Translations under genes and position numbers: made by a program
Notes under the pieces: model-generated
What the model saw: only the letters and a program-made list of their open reading frames with translations
The model's database searches: none
What the model was told of the DNA's origin: nothing
Shown: positions 12,701 to 23,700 of the stretch, one piece after another
Layout: each line of letters opens with the position of its first letter
Numbering within the stretch: position 1 is the stretch's first letter
Assembly (NCBI GenBank): GCA_932521025.1
Contig: OW051472.1
Coordinates: 186,001 to 250,000 of the forward strand
Direction: 5' to 3'
DNA length: 64,000 nt
Source: Oscheius onirici
Taxonomy: Eukaryota > Nematoda > Chromadorea > Rhabditida > Rhabditidae

Positions 12701-14154
12701 GGGCGAAGAGTGCAGAAAGTATCTGCTCGGAGCTGGAAGTCAGGAATTGGACGGGTTCCGGCGAAATGCGATGGACGAGGATGACGACGTCAGTTTTCCT
12801 TATTCGTTTTTGAAGAGGCAACTTTGTTGAGAAAAAACCTCCAATCGCTTAATCCCAGAAAATGACTGGAAATAGCAGCCGCTTCAACCATCCTTTGGCA
12901 GTAAGATCGCTAAAACAATGAAGACTTTTCGTGTTCGCTCGCTAAAAGTTATAAAAGAGTATAATCAAGCTCTCACATTTCTATTCCGGGAAAAGATATT
13001 TTTATATTTTTCATCACAACGAGATATTTTTCAGCAAGACATCGTAGCCAATATCGCCGAACTGGACCCGGACGATTCAATTCTCGAAGCCTTGAAAACG
13101 CCGAAAGTGACGGGCGGCACAAAGTCGAAAAATCGCGGCGGTCAGCCCTGTCTTCCGACTCTTTTCGCCGACGACGTGACGCCGATAGTCCACGGTCGAA
13201 AGAGCCTCAATGTAGAAGAGTCGACGACGGCGAAGCGGGAGGAGAATCTGCGTTATTTGCACGAAATCAACAGGACGGACAGAAGTCGTTTAAATAACAC
13301 GACCAAAATGAACATAACGAACAATTACTCGATGGTGAGCCTTTTTCTTCTTTTCTAGATTGGACTGGCTGCGAATGGCAAGTTATATTGGCGGCAATGG
13401 GTCCGAACGAATACCTTAAAAAGCTACCCTGTTCGACTTTGGCGCAAAATATACGCGTGTAATGAGCATTTATCTAGAAGGCCCCGAAAGGGCAAAAGAA
13501 ATAACAGTATCCTAATCGAACTTTCCTCATGTTGGCGGATTGGCGCAGTGGCAGGAGGCGCCAGCGTCAATCGAAGGGTCACAAGTTCGTTCCCCGCCTC
13601 AGCCGAACCAAGGCCTCTACCCTTCCCGAAGGGCGGTAAAATGGTAGTAGCTTGCTACGAAATAAAGGCGTTCCTGGGAACAGGTTGGCACTGTGGAACG
13701 TTTAAAACACCTCGCTATCTGGCCCCTCAGATGCACCCGCTAGCCAAAGGCTTGAAGACGGGAGAATACTTTACTTTTTCCTCATGTTTTGTTCAGCAGT
13801 CTAACCGTCTTTAGATATTGCCCAATAGCATGTAGATAATGCCCAAGTGGTTCAGGCTTCCAGTAATGGCCTGGGTGCCTGCTGAACTGGCTTTCACTGG
13901 ATTCGGTTAAATTCCTCAGTACAAAGCAACTTTGAGCTGCATATCTTCACGTTTTCATATCAACTGAAGGTCTTTTTGGCCTCCAGAAAGAGCTCACTAA
14001 TAATTTCGATTTTTTGCAGGTAGACCGTACTCGCGGCGTCGACCAATTTGCTCGCAAGATGGACAAGATCACAAAGACGGTCAGAGATCAGATTCCCAAA
14101 AGAAGGCCAGCAAGCGACGTGGATGAAGAAGACGAAGATGCCGAAGAGATGTAA
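6745..14154 (+). CDS. knl-2: KNL-2 / Mis18-binding protein 1 homologue with two SANTA domains and a Myb domain
   Basis: This is a centromere licensing factor of the KNL-2/M18BP1 family, which directs CENP-A loading. I read 19 exons (6745-6810, 7363-7458, 7499-7677, 7722-7884, 8594-8818, 8857-9006, 9414-9614, 9657-9834, 9897-9996, 10259-10410, 10453-10629, 10771-11021, 11234-11377, 11423-11654, 12295-12551, 12588-12788, 12859-12900, 13035-13334, 14020-14154) giving 1,082 aa with frame kept throughout. Residues about 16-105 form a SANTA-like domain (LRYWTFK, then NNWGSSQI, then GFPRNW). A second SANTA domain lies at about 425-545 (VLYDWFI, PLVWNTSPIV, YKISGRV, GFPSNW). A Pro/Thr/Lys-rich linker separates them. 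An acidic stretch and a Myb/SANT domain (NWSQEDVVRLKYAI, DWQKIADTMG) follow at about 810-870. Introns carry a foldback and tRNA-like repeats. Confidence 0.9.
6890..7245. mobile_element. Foldback MITE-like element in KNL-2 intron 1
   Basis: The segment around 6978-7018 (CTTACCAC...CAATGCCTATCCC) is repeated in inverted form at about 7108-7144 (GGGTAGGCATTGAG...GTGGTAAG). The inverted match continues outward (GAGCACCTTTCTG against CAGAAAGGTGAGCT). GCCCGGGC words lie at both ends. No coding capacity is evident, and the open frame across it is a by-product. Confidence 0.65.
8275..8375 (+). repeat. tRNA-like sequence in KNL-2 intron 4
   Basis: An A-box-like word (TGGCAGAGCGCTC) is followed by a B-box-like word (GGGTTCGATTTCGCC) and a run of eight T, the layout of a Pol III gene. 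The acceptor stem does not pair well, so I read it as a degenerate tRNA or tRNA-derived SINE rather than a working tRNA. Confidence 0.5.
9119..9151. repeat. Perfect 15-bp hairpin in KNL-2 intron 6
   Basis: CGCCGAGGTTTGCAG at 9119-9133 is repeated exactly in inverted orientation at 9137-9151, with a three-base loop. It lies inside the intron between exons ending at 9006 and starting at 9414. Confidence 0.8.
10040..10200 (+). repeat. tRNA-derived SINE-like repeat (family shared with 30410-30570)
   Basis: An A-box-like word (TGCCTAGTGGATAAG) and a B-box-like word (AGTTCGATCCCCC) are followed by a T-rich tail and the words TTCTAATGAACTTCAA and GAAGTTT. The same order of tRNA-like head and tail recurs near 30410-30570, which argues for a dispersed SINE family. 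It lies in KNL-2 intron 9. Confidence 0.6.
13540..13625 (+). repeat. tRNA-like sequence in KNL-2 last intron
   Basis: GGATTGGCGCAGTGGCAGGA resembles a tRNA D-arm/A box, and CAAGTTCGTTCCCCGCC resembles a T-arm/B box about 45 bases later. Pairing of the acceptor arms is poor, so this is probably a tRNA-derived relic. Confidence 0.4.
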
Positions 14155-15437
14155 AACTGCTCTCTTTAAAAAATTTCCTATTTTTTCCGCTGCCGTTTAT
14201 TGCTTTCCTCCCCATATTTACCTCGTATCCCCTCCTTATTAGTCCAGCAGTGAACCCGACTCGCAGTTGTCTTTTGTTTATATGCAATTAAAAAACTTGT
14301 CTATTCTTCACATGTTTTATCTCGTTTTGTTATGTTTTCACAACCTATTGTAACCCTTCTTATACAATTGCCGTCTAGAAAGGGAAATCGCTATCTTTCC
14401 TCCAAGATTGTCATCTTTCTAGCCATTTTCACGCCCAAAAAGCTCTCGGCGCCAGCGCGAAAATGCTCTTTAGAACCACGTTGCACATTCAAACAGGTGT
14501 AATCGTAAAATTTCAAGTCTTGTTGTTTCACTTCGATTTGGCTGATTTTTTTTGTCAGAATACCATATTTCCAGTTTCTGGAAGTTTCGAAGCTAGAGTA
14601 TGCACGAATTGTTAGCATTTCTTGTCCAATGAGCATCAGTTTGCTAAAATTTCGTCCTGCAGTAATGTTTTAAAAGCGAGCTGTCTCTATCTGTCAGTTC
14701 GTAGCCCTTTTGCAGTGGCAACGCGCTCGCTTAGTGCTCGGCCGACTCGTGTTCGATTCCGTTCATTTGTTTTTCCTTGGAGATATGAGATTCACAACAA
14801 ATTCCTGGCCGATGCTTTCTTGTGGCAGTTTATCCACCACAACGTTCAAACTGCTCAATAATTTCAGTTTTTATCGTAAAAAGCAGGAATTGACCTTGTT
14901 TTCATCGTCTTTTATGCCAAATGAAAAAAAAGAAAACCTCTTTTCCCAAAGTTCCATCGGTTTGTTGCGAAGAATCGAAAAAATGACCAGATTGACTTCG
15001 GCAGTATTTCGACCAAGTTTTGTCTAAAATAACGGAAATATTAGCCATATTCGTTTTTTTTGGTAGCTCTAGACTATAGTTGGGCGTCGAGTCACGAGCC
15101 GATTCGAGTCGAGTTCTGTACCGACCCGAGTCGAGTCGGCTCGCGAGACGAGTCGATTTTTTTTTCAAATTCCGCGCCTCAGATACGAATAAATCTTTTG
15201 TTATTTCCCGTTTGTTGAGCCAAATAATCTTTAAAAAATCGGCTCGAGTCGAGCCGACTCGTGGGGTACCTCGAGCCGACTCGCAGGCCATGTCGAGTCG
15301 AGCCGATTCGTGGCTCAAATCGAGCTCGACTCGAGTCGAGTCGAGTTGCCCAAGTATACTCTAGACCTCAAATTTTATTCATCCCCATACCATCTTCTTT
15401 CTTCTATTCACCTCCTAAAAGTTTCAGTCTTCCAGTT
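14155..15437. other. KNL-2 / ALG5 intergenic region
   Basis: The stretch holds the KNL-2 3' UTR, a tRNA-like sequence near 14710-14790 (B-box-like GTGTTCGATTCCG) and the GAGTCG-rich repeat listed separately. I see no coding exon. A pyrimidine tract and TTTCAG at about 15421-15426, with TTCCAG at 15430-15435, precede the ALG5 ATG and may serve as trans-splice acceptors. Confidence 0.5.
15078..15355. repeat. GAGTCG / CGACTC-rich inverted repeat element
   Basis: Two blocks, about 15078-15160 and 15238-15350, consist of tightly repeated GAGTCGAG and CGAGTCGG words. They flank an unrelated core of about 80 bp (AAATTCCGCGCC...TTTAAAAAATC). Block orientation is mostly inverted between the two sides, giving a foldback-like element with a simple-repeat arm. 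Confidence 0.75.
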
Positions 15438-17551
15438 ATGCAAATGTTCGTTCTGGGAGTACTGCTGGCCTTCTTCCTGCGAGTCATGTGGAAATACGTG
15501 GACAATTAGTGAGTTTTTCATCTTTTTAAGCAAAAAAACTATTTACAGTCTCTCGAAGTCGGTCGCCTACATTCCCCGCGATTTGGTCTATCTACGACAG
15601 ACGCGCCAGGCTCACGGAGACAAGAGGTACTTTTCTCTCTTTTCACTAAAAAAAAGCATAAAATTCAGAGCCCTCCCATCTCTGCTCAAAGAGGAGACCC
15701 TTCATCTGCCGGGAATCTACACACCGGCCACCTGTGACCTGTCCATCGTGATTCCGAGCTACAATGAGAATGAGAGACTGCCGGACACGCTGAAGGAGAT
15801 TGTGGAATATGTGGAGAAGAGACAGGAAGAGGACAAGAAGTGGACCTATGAAGTAGGTTTTTATTTTGTAATAGAGGGTATTTGAGCGAGAAAATAGATT
15901 ATTTGTCAGTTCTGAGCCAATTTTCGAGCATTACTTGGATTTGCAATTGTCATTTGATAGCAGTTCGGCTGGCAGCGCCGTTAGTATTGTGGCGTGAACT
16001 CCCTAAAGAGCAAGAACCTATCACTTTCGACTTCGTGGTGTAAAACAGCTCCCTGGTCATACATAGTTGAAGAAACCTGCTGTCTGCCGAACTATTACCG
16101 GAAAGTTGCCAAGAAACGCCAAGAGTAGCCACTTTTTACCGTTTTCTGCAAAATTCTTTGAAATTACTAACCTTCTGCTTTCAGATCATCGTTGTCGACG
16201 ACGGTAGTCGCGACGAGACTGCCAACGTGGCCGTGCGTACAGCCAAGGCCACCGGAGCCAACATTCACGTCGTCCGAATGGAGGAAAATGTCGGAAAAGG
16301 CTAGTTTTCACCTACTGTTCTCCTTGAAACGACCACATTTAGGAGGAGCCGTCCGAGCCGGAGCTCTCTGCGCCGCCGGAGCTCAGATTCTGATGGCCGA
16401 CGCTGACGGTGCGACGCCGTTCACGGAATTGGATAAGCTGGAGAAGAGAATGAGTCAGGTGGCTGACGGAGACGCGACACATCCGGCTGTAGTCATCGGC
16501 AGCCGCGCTCATCTTCAGAACGACGCTGTTGCCAAGCGCAGCTTCATGAGGAACATTCTGATGCACGGATTTCACTGGATGGTTCACGTTTTGGGCGTAG
16601 CCGGCATCAGGGACACTCAGTGTGGATTCAAGCTCTTTACGAGGAGATCAGCTGCAGAGGTGCGTTTTTTTTTGAATTCCTTGTAAATTTGAACAAAAAC
16701 AGCCTTAGAAGATCGTAAACTAGACCTTCACCGGTTCTGGCCAGGAATTTCTCTTTATTCGCGTAACTAAAGATCCTGGCCAAAATTATTGAGTCACCTT
16801 GTTTGGATCGAAAGAAAAGAGATAATTACGGTTTGCAGTGTGATCCACACTTTTCGCTCTTTTCCTGCATATTTTTGGGACCGCTGTTTCTTTAAAGGAC
16901 TTCTGTTACGGAATAGAGCCCCATCTGTCTCTGAGAACACAGAAAGGACGAAAGAAAATGTTAAAAATGAGGAAAACATCCGAAATCTTAGGGTGACTCA
17001 ATAATGTTCGCAAGAACTTGTCCAAAACATTGCTGAAATTACAAACTCTCTTATTTTTCAGCTGTTCGCCAAGATGCACGTGGAGAGATGGGCATTCGAC
17101 GTCGAAATTCTCTACCTGGCCCAGCAGTGCAAAATGTCTATCGAGGAGGTAAGCCGGTTCTTTTTTCACTCAAAAGCCTTGCTACGTTCTTTTTGAGAAA
17201 ACATGCGCTGCAAAAATAGAGAAGAGAAAAGGTCTGGCAGAAAGCAGGAGTAGGGAACTACACTGCTTTTGGCCTGACTTTTTGTAAGATCAGAACCCTC
17301 TTTTGGATTAGTTAGTCTTGTCCAGTTGCCTTAGATTACGGTCCATACCGATTCTCTATAAAAATCGCTTGAATTACGTAAATATTTCTCTATTTTCAAC
17401 AAATAACAAATTTCAGGTCGACGTGAATTGGACGGAAATGCCCGGCAGCAAGCTCGTTCCCTTCTGGAGTTGGCTCGAGATGGGCCGCGATGTCGTCCTC
17501 ATCCGCTACCTCTACACCGTCGGCCATTGGCGCAACGAGCTTCCTCTGTAA
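15438..17551 (+). CDS. algn-5: Dolichyl-phosphate beta-glucosyltransferase (ALG5)
   Basis: The enzyme makes dolichyl-phosphate-glucose from UDP-glucose at the ER membrane, the donor for the last glucose additions to the N-glycan precursor. Seven exons (15438-15508, 15549-15626, 15669-15852, 16185-16299, 16343-16659, 17062-17148, 17417-17551) give an N-terminal membrane segment (FVLGVLLAFFLRVMW) and a GT2 domain. That domain shows DLSIVIPSYNE, IIVVDDGSRD, ENVGKGGAVRAGAL, the DADG metal-binding motif and DTQCGFKLFTR. It ends with a GRDVVLIRYLYTVG segment. All are diagnostic of ALG5. The intron after exon 4 starts with GC rather than GT; reading it as spliced restores the invariant VGKGGAVRAG. 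A MITE sits in the intron before exon 6. Confidence 0.93.
16785..17005. mobile_element. Short MITE with 14-bp terminal inverted repeats in ALG5 intron
   Basis: ATTATTGAGTCACC at 16785-16798 is repeated in inverted orientation (GGTGACTCAATAAT) at 16992-17005, enclosing about 190 bp. The element lies wholly inside the intron before ALG5 exon 6. No coding potential is seen. Confidence 0.7.
17255..17350 (+). repeat. Dispersed hairpin repeat (CTGACTTTTTGTCAG family), copy 1
   Basis: This contains GGCCTGACTTTTTGT, then CTCTTTTGGATTAGTTAGTC, then CCAGTTGCC and ATTACGGT. The same word order occurs near 19888, 40318, 53672 and 59440. It lies in the last ALG5 intron. Confidence 0.6.
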
Positions 17552-17857
17552 ATCTCTCTACTTATTCTCTTCACCAGCTCAAAAATGTTGTAGTCACGTT
17601 TATACACACGCTTTAGTTCTTCCCTTTCCATGCACTTTTTCGGGTTTTCTTCACTTTTCTTTCTACCGTAATCCCAGTGTTTCCAGAGCATTCAAATGAA
17701 ACTTATTATGTCTCAAAGTGTACGGATCTCGCCTGTGTGGAGCTCTCTTTCGGAGGGTTTGTGGAGCCGAGGGAAAATCGGGTCGCTGGACCGATTCGGC
17801 TCTGATAGACTGCCAGAGGACAGAATAACTGAAATTATACAATTTTTCGATAGAAAA

Positions 17858-19754
17858 CTATACCTTTAAAAAAGCCCTCTTGTAGTCAGTCACGAAGAAC
17901 ATGATACAGATTGGATCGACAATCTGGGCGAAATTCATCACATCGCCACAGAGAAGCAGCCATTTCCCGACGTCTATGTGAAGAGCCGTAAAGGAGAAGG
18001 CAACAATGACAGGAGTCGAGTTGAAAATAATAGGGAAAAGGCTCTGCAGAGTGAGCAGAATGTACAGTTTAGGCTACATACGGTGACTCAAGCTGCTGCG
18101 TCGCTTTTCGGCCAAATTTCGACGGTTACCAAGCCAGCAGTAGATGATAAAGACGTTAACGCAGAAATTTACCCAGCCGTTGACGGAGAGAGCTACGGCC
18201 AAGTTTGTGTTGATCCCATTGTCGTACTGAAATTTGATAATTTTAAAGCGAAGGTAGCTCTACCCCCCCCCCCCGTTTGAATTTTCGCGCGCAAAATTTC
18301 AGCGCGGCGGCGGTCTACAAAGGACACTGGCGCAGTGGATAAGATATGTTTCTACTAATTTTAAAGTCACCGGTTCAATTCCTTGTGTTGTCGGTTTTTT
18401 TTGCATATAAGTTCAAAGAGGTTTATGTAAAACAGAGAACTCAAAGAACCGCCCGTTGAAGAGGACGGTTAGATGGCTCGGCGCGCTGACATAGATTCTC
18501 ACGAAGAAAGTCGTTTTTGAGCTTTGGCTGCATTCATGAACTTAGATAAGTGACTAATACACTGAGATAAGTGACAGTAGGGGGAGGCTCGCTTTGAAGC
18601 GGCTCTTGAAAAGATCCTTAGGAGTAACTCTGCTTCATCTGCTTCTAATGGAGAGGACGAAAGTGACGGATATGAGATAAAGATAGGGTAGAAGAAAATG
18701 GGAATTCGTAAGAAAAGTGGCTCAAGAAGATACGTGGACTAGACGAGTGCTAGAATGGAGAGCTGTCAGACCTATTGAACTCCCATGATGGAATGCCTGT
18801 TTCACCAGTGAAATGGGTACAAAATTGGTCGAGACCGTAAAGAGAAGATCCGGTTCAATGGAATCAGGATAACTCGTTAAAATCGAAATAAATTTGATTT
18901 AATTTTTTGAAGCGGGTCGTTTGAATTTGTCGCCTAAAATCAAAAAATCAGATTTAGTGAAAAACGGGAGCTTATTCGCGATAAAAAGGTTCGATTTAAA
19001 AAAAGGTCATGTTATATAAAAAATCTTGACCGAGTATCCTATGTCTGCGAACTGCAGAGTAATTGATACAACGTGTGAGGTCTCACTTACTAGAGATCAC
19101 AGATTCCTCGGCCTACCTTGAAAAGTCCGCCAATGTAACCGACATCTTCAATTGCTCTCCCAGTCACGTTCAGGACGATCTCTCTATACTCGGTATCCGA
19201 TCTCTCAGTTGGATGAATTAACCAGGCATCGAAAATTGTGAAAGCTTCCATAAAGACGGTGAATATGGTCAAGAGGACGACTTTCCAGCTTATCGAAGAA
19301 GAAGGATCTGGAAGGAGGGAGATGGTAAAGGAACAGTGACTCACTGGCTAAGGATGCTCAGCCGGTATAGGAAACTCCAGCATACAATGAACAGATTCAG
19401 ATGAAAGAATCCAATGAAAACAGTGATTGCAAGCCTGCACCCATCTTGGAAAAATGTGTATGGTGGAGAAGAAGAGATACCCGGCTCTCTCTTTAGGAAC
19501 AAACCAGTTCTGGAAATGGACTCTTACTCAGTCTCTGAATCTCTCTTTCAATAATCTATTGAACTCACTTCGAGAATTGTAAATTGACAAGACGAAAAGA
19601 ACGTAGCATTCAGAGTATAGGCAAATAGGAAGTACTTGTATGATCCCAGTCGCTCAGATGATTTGGTTAGGATGAAAAATAGAAGACGGACGTTGAAGGA
19701 GACAGCGATGGAAGTTGTGACGAGGGAGAAGATTTGATGGGCATTGAGATCCAT
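17858..19754 (-). pseudogene. Str-family seven-transmembrane chemoreceptor, broken
   Basis: Exons on the minus strand encode parts of a nematode Str-type serpentine receptor. The first exon (19754-19569) has MDLNAHQIFSLVTTS and the family motif LGSYKYFLFAY. The second (about 19345-19510) has a membrane segment VFIGFFHLNLFIV. The third (19307-19117) has VVLLTIFTVFMEAF. The last (18226-17858) has LTLQSLFPIIF and the family's ending VDPICIMFFVTDYKRAF. Two faults mark it as a pseudogene. The second and third exons do not join in frame with the visible splice sites. The last exon also has an in-frame TAG at the place where the family normally has a glutamine, just before KLYILLTLQ. Sequencing error is the alternative. 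Its large intron holds a tRNA-like repeat. Confidence 0.7.
18315..18395 (+). repeat. tRNA-like sequence in chemoreceptor intron
   Basis: An A-box-like word (TGGCGCAGTGGATAAGA) and a B-box-like word (CCGGTTCAATTCC) are about 45 bases apart and followed by a run of eight T. The outer arms pair only partly, so it reads as a tRNA-derived relic. Confidence 0.5.
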
Positions 19755-19884
19755 TTCTGAGAAGTTGCAGTCGAAGAAGAGAAGCATAAAAGGAAACAGA
19801 GGGACAAAAAAACTCCCTCTGACCTCCTTTCGGGAAGTGTTGGAGTAAAGAGACAGAGACAATTTCTTTCTTTTGGTAACGATG

Positions 19885-19970
19885 TTTTGACCTGACTTTT
19901 ATCAGGTCAGAACTCTTTTTGGATCAGTTAGTCTGCTCCAGTTGGCTTGGCGTAAACCATACCGTTTCAG
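19885..19970 (+). repeat. Dispersed hairpin repeat, copy 2
   Basis: The copy has ACCTGACTTTTATCAGGTC (a hairpin), then AACTCTTTTTGGATCAGTTA, then GCTCCAGTTGGCTTGG. It lies in intergenic DNA upstream of the chemoreceptor relic. Confidence 0.7.
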
Positions 19971-20730
19971 TGTAAAACAAAGCTAGGACAACAAAAGTTC
20001 ATTATCGGGACATGACGAGATCAAATAAAATTATTATATATGCCAAGGAAGTCACGTAGGATGACCAATTTTCTGGGGATAGGAACAGAAAGTTCAATAC
20101 TATTGAGATAATAGAAACAGACCTAGTTATGCGATCTCTCTACGAACATGCACTTCCCTTCTTCTTTCCTTGCCTAATCCTCTAAACATTAGAAATCACT
20201 AAGGAATATTTACAGCCAACAAGAGGGAAAGAATGACTGGATCACGATAAAGAGTTGGTCTCTAGTGAGCGGAAAAAAGAGAGACGCGTCAAAACACTGT
20301 CTATTACGTGTAATTAGTTAGTTTATTCCACCTCTTCATCTAAACTATAGAAAAACCTATGATGTGTGGCTGACTCTGTCTGTTTGTCCATGGCCACCAG
20401 AATCGCTGTAGTCGAGTTGTCAGGATTAGAAGTATTTAATTTTTGGACTTGAAGTTTTTACAGACTTTGGCGATACGACGCCGTCACACGACGAAGACGT
20501 CTGGTATTCAGCGAAAAGACGGACAAAAAAAAGTTTCAGCTGTTCATGGGACAGTGTATGAAGTGGGCTAGTCATAGTTGTACCTGAAATCTATTCCGGC
20601 TTGTTTTGAGCATGATACAAATTTACAGGAGGGGGGACAGAAAACATTCTTGATGAGTCAAGTTCTGTGTCAGAGTATGGGGTTTGATGAAGCTATTCTT
20701 GACAGAGAGGGACAGAGGGCCGGATTTTAT
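19971..20730. other. Intergenic, no gene seen
   Basis: This gap lies between the chemoreceptor relic and the 3' end of the ligand-gated channel. I found no supported exon. Short tracts of AGGGACAGAGGG-type simple repeat lie near 20690-20720. Confidence 0.5.
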
Positions 20731-23700
20731 TCATGAAAAAGCAATCTTCTCATCGAAATGGAACTCTTGCGGCATGTTCACATAAAAATGGTAGTAAATG
20801 AGCACGACAAAGACGAAACTGAGAGGAAGGGCCACCCTGGCAAAGCGATCCACTAAAGAGGAGGAGTTTTCAACGAGACCGAAGGGATCAGTCTTTCGAC
20901 TCTGAAAAAAAAAAGTTTAGAAGAGTTTGAGTAGTTTTTTACGTGGTCAATGAGCATGTAGTACAGTCTCCAGCCGACGCTTTCCTGATGGAACTGCTTC
21001 TTGTCTTCTTCTTCTACAGTAATGGATGGTTGTTGGGCTAGTTTTCTTTAAAAAGTACTCAGACTATATTCCTGAGACGTACCCATGATTGTTGAACTTG
21101 TTCTTCCTCTGATACATCGAGTGACGGCCTCCGTCTCGACGACTCTGGAATCTCTGTCTGTCTCTTCTGTTAGATCGTGATATTTTGTCATTCAAATAAC
21201 CCGTCTATTCTGTCATACTGTAAGGCTCCCGCCACGATCCCCGTTTCATTCCCTTTGGCGCCCTTTTCTTCTCTTTGGTGAACATATGCTTGTCTCCCGG
21301 ATCTCTCACTCCGGTCTCTTCGTTCACTGTTATATTTGTGTTGCTCATAAAGCTCATAATATCAACGTGTCCTTGCCATCGTGATCCAGTGATCTTTAGT
21401 AGAACACAACACCTTCCAATTGCTAGACTTACAAAAGATGAGGAAGAGAATCCTGGCGGATGTCCTGGATGAGTTGTCTTCCTGACAGGAACTTGATTTT
21501 CCTGACGGCGACCACGGTTGTAGTTTCGGCGACTAGAATTCTTCTCTGATCTAACAGTCAGTCTCTCAGACTCTCTCTCTCTATCTGTCTGCTTACCTCA
21601 GTCCCGCGCTCTTCGGAATATTCCTAATAATCTGTCTCAATTTCTCCCTTTCCGCCGCCTGAATCTCGGGATCTCCAGTATTGAATTTGGTATAGTAGTG
21701 GACGACCGTGAACTCGACCATGCAAATGAACAGAGTACTGTAGCAGATCCAGATGTAGACGTCCAAAGCCGTAGGAATGTCAACTTTTGGAGCGTCTTTC
21801 TTGCTATCATTGGCGATCAAAACCATGGTCAGGACGGAGGTTATGCCTAGAAAAGTAAGAGTCAGTTTTCTGTCAACCTACCCATTCCCATCCTGTCTCC
21901 AGTCGCTTCTCTGTTAGTCCAGAAGGCCACCCAGCACAGCAGGACAATAAGAGTACAGGGAACGTAAAAATTCATCAGGAAGTAGCCAAAATGCCGCTCG
22001 AAATAGAACCGTGCTTCTAGAATGGAATAATCAACGTCTCGAGTAACATTCGCCGCATCGAGGACATGGAAGCCGGTCAGAGAGAACTGTGGCAAATCGG
22101 ACATGCCCTTCTTGTCCAGTTGGACACCTTTGTCTCCATTAACGATGTTCCAGGTGAGTTGGAGCTCTTTGGACGAGTAGGCATAGGATCCGAGCAGTAG
22201 GCGACAGGCTTGCTTGTCCAGAGGATAACGGCCCATTGCCATGGAGCAGCGACCTGGAAATGAGAGAGACTACTGATACTGATTATATAGCTTTATAGCT
22301 TTTGCCAAATCTTCATCTTCCGTACTTCTCGTTGCGCAAATTTGCGTACCAAAAATGCAGTACAAATTCGAATATTTTAGCTTGTCCACGCGTACGCAAT
22401 ATCGCGCCAAAAAGTACGTAAGGTGAAGGTTTGGCACGCGCTATATCAGTCTATTTGTCTCTGTCAATTTGCAGCCTGTTCCCACCCTGAATCGTTAGTC
22501 GCGAAGAGTACAGGACAGTTCCATCCTGTTTGAGACGGACCAGTCGATTACTGTTGGTCATCGTATGAATGTAGGATCGGGCTCCGTTCCAGAAGAACTG
22601 AAAGATGATCTGTGAAAACACAGCTCCGCTTCCCTTAATTTTCCTCTTGTTTACAGCCACGGCTCTAGAAGATTCGAGCCAGACATAGGACACAGACGAG
22701 TACATAAACAGGCGGTCAACATGTTGGGGACTCCGCCTTGGCTGGCATATAAATAGAAGGGAGAGCGAGGGCAATTGACTGTCCTGTACTCTTTATAGTG
22801 AGACTTTCTTTCTCTTGGTTTTTTTGGTAATACTGCACCTTGACTCTCTTCACAGTATTCCCGACTGTTTACTCTGCTTGTGAGAATCACGGCATCAGAG
22901 AGTACAGTAACCTCTCCCAATCTTCCTGTACTCTCTGATCTGTCCCTTACTCCAACTCTATCTATTTTTCTCTCTGAACTGATACCTAACCGTGACTTTT
23001 CCAGAAAAAAATGAGTTTAATTCCAAATTCTCGCGGATTCAACCGCTTTTTCGACGAAGCTTCCGGCTACTGGCTTCGCTCCAATGATCAGCTGGCTGTT
23101 GGAAATACCTGTACCGAGGTGATTCCCCTCTTTTTTCAGCTCATTCTGATCCCAGGTAGTCAACGATGATAAGCAGTTTGGAGTCCAACTGGACGTCTCT
23201 CATTTCAAGCCGGAAGAGCTGAAGGTCCGTCTGGATGGTCATGTTTTAACCATTGAGGGAAATCATGAGCTTCATGATGAGCACAGCGTTATGCAGCGGT
23301 GAGTTTTGAAGGGATTCCCCTCTTTTCTTCAAAAGTGTTTCCCATAACCATGTGATGTTTACGCGGGCTGGGGGAGAATTCGAATTGGGAGGGAGGAAAA
23401 CAAGTCTGCACTTTACGCTTATGAGGGAAATAGAAGGACAGAGGGACGGAAGACAGAGGGAGACAGATTGACAGAGCGACAGAGAGACAGAAGGACAGAA
23501 AGACAGATGGACAGAGGGGCAGATTCCAAACCCATTTCCCTCTTTCTAGTTCATTCCAACGCAAGTGGACTCTCCCAGACGACGTTGACATTGAATCTGT
23601 CCGCACAAACCTCGATGCTCAAGGACATCTGGCCATTCAGGCCCCAAAGATTGGACGGCAGGCACTTCGCGGACCACGCAACATCCCAATCGAACATCGC

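Noticed and set aside
12285-12821. 178-codon minus-strand open frame, Leu/Phe-rich
   Set aside because: It is antisense to the KNL-2 Myb-domain exons. The plus strand has splice sites and conserved residues.
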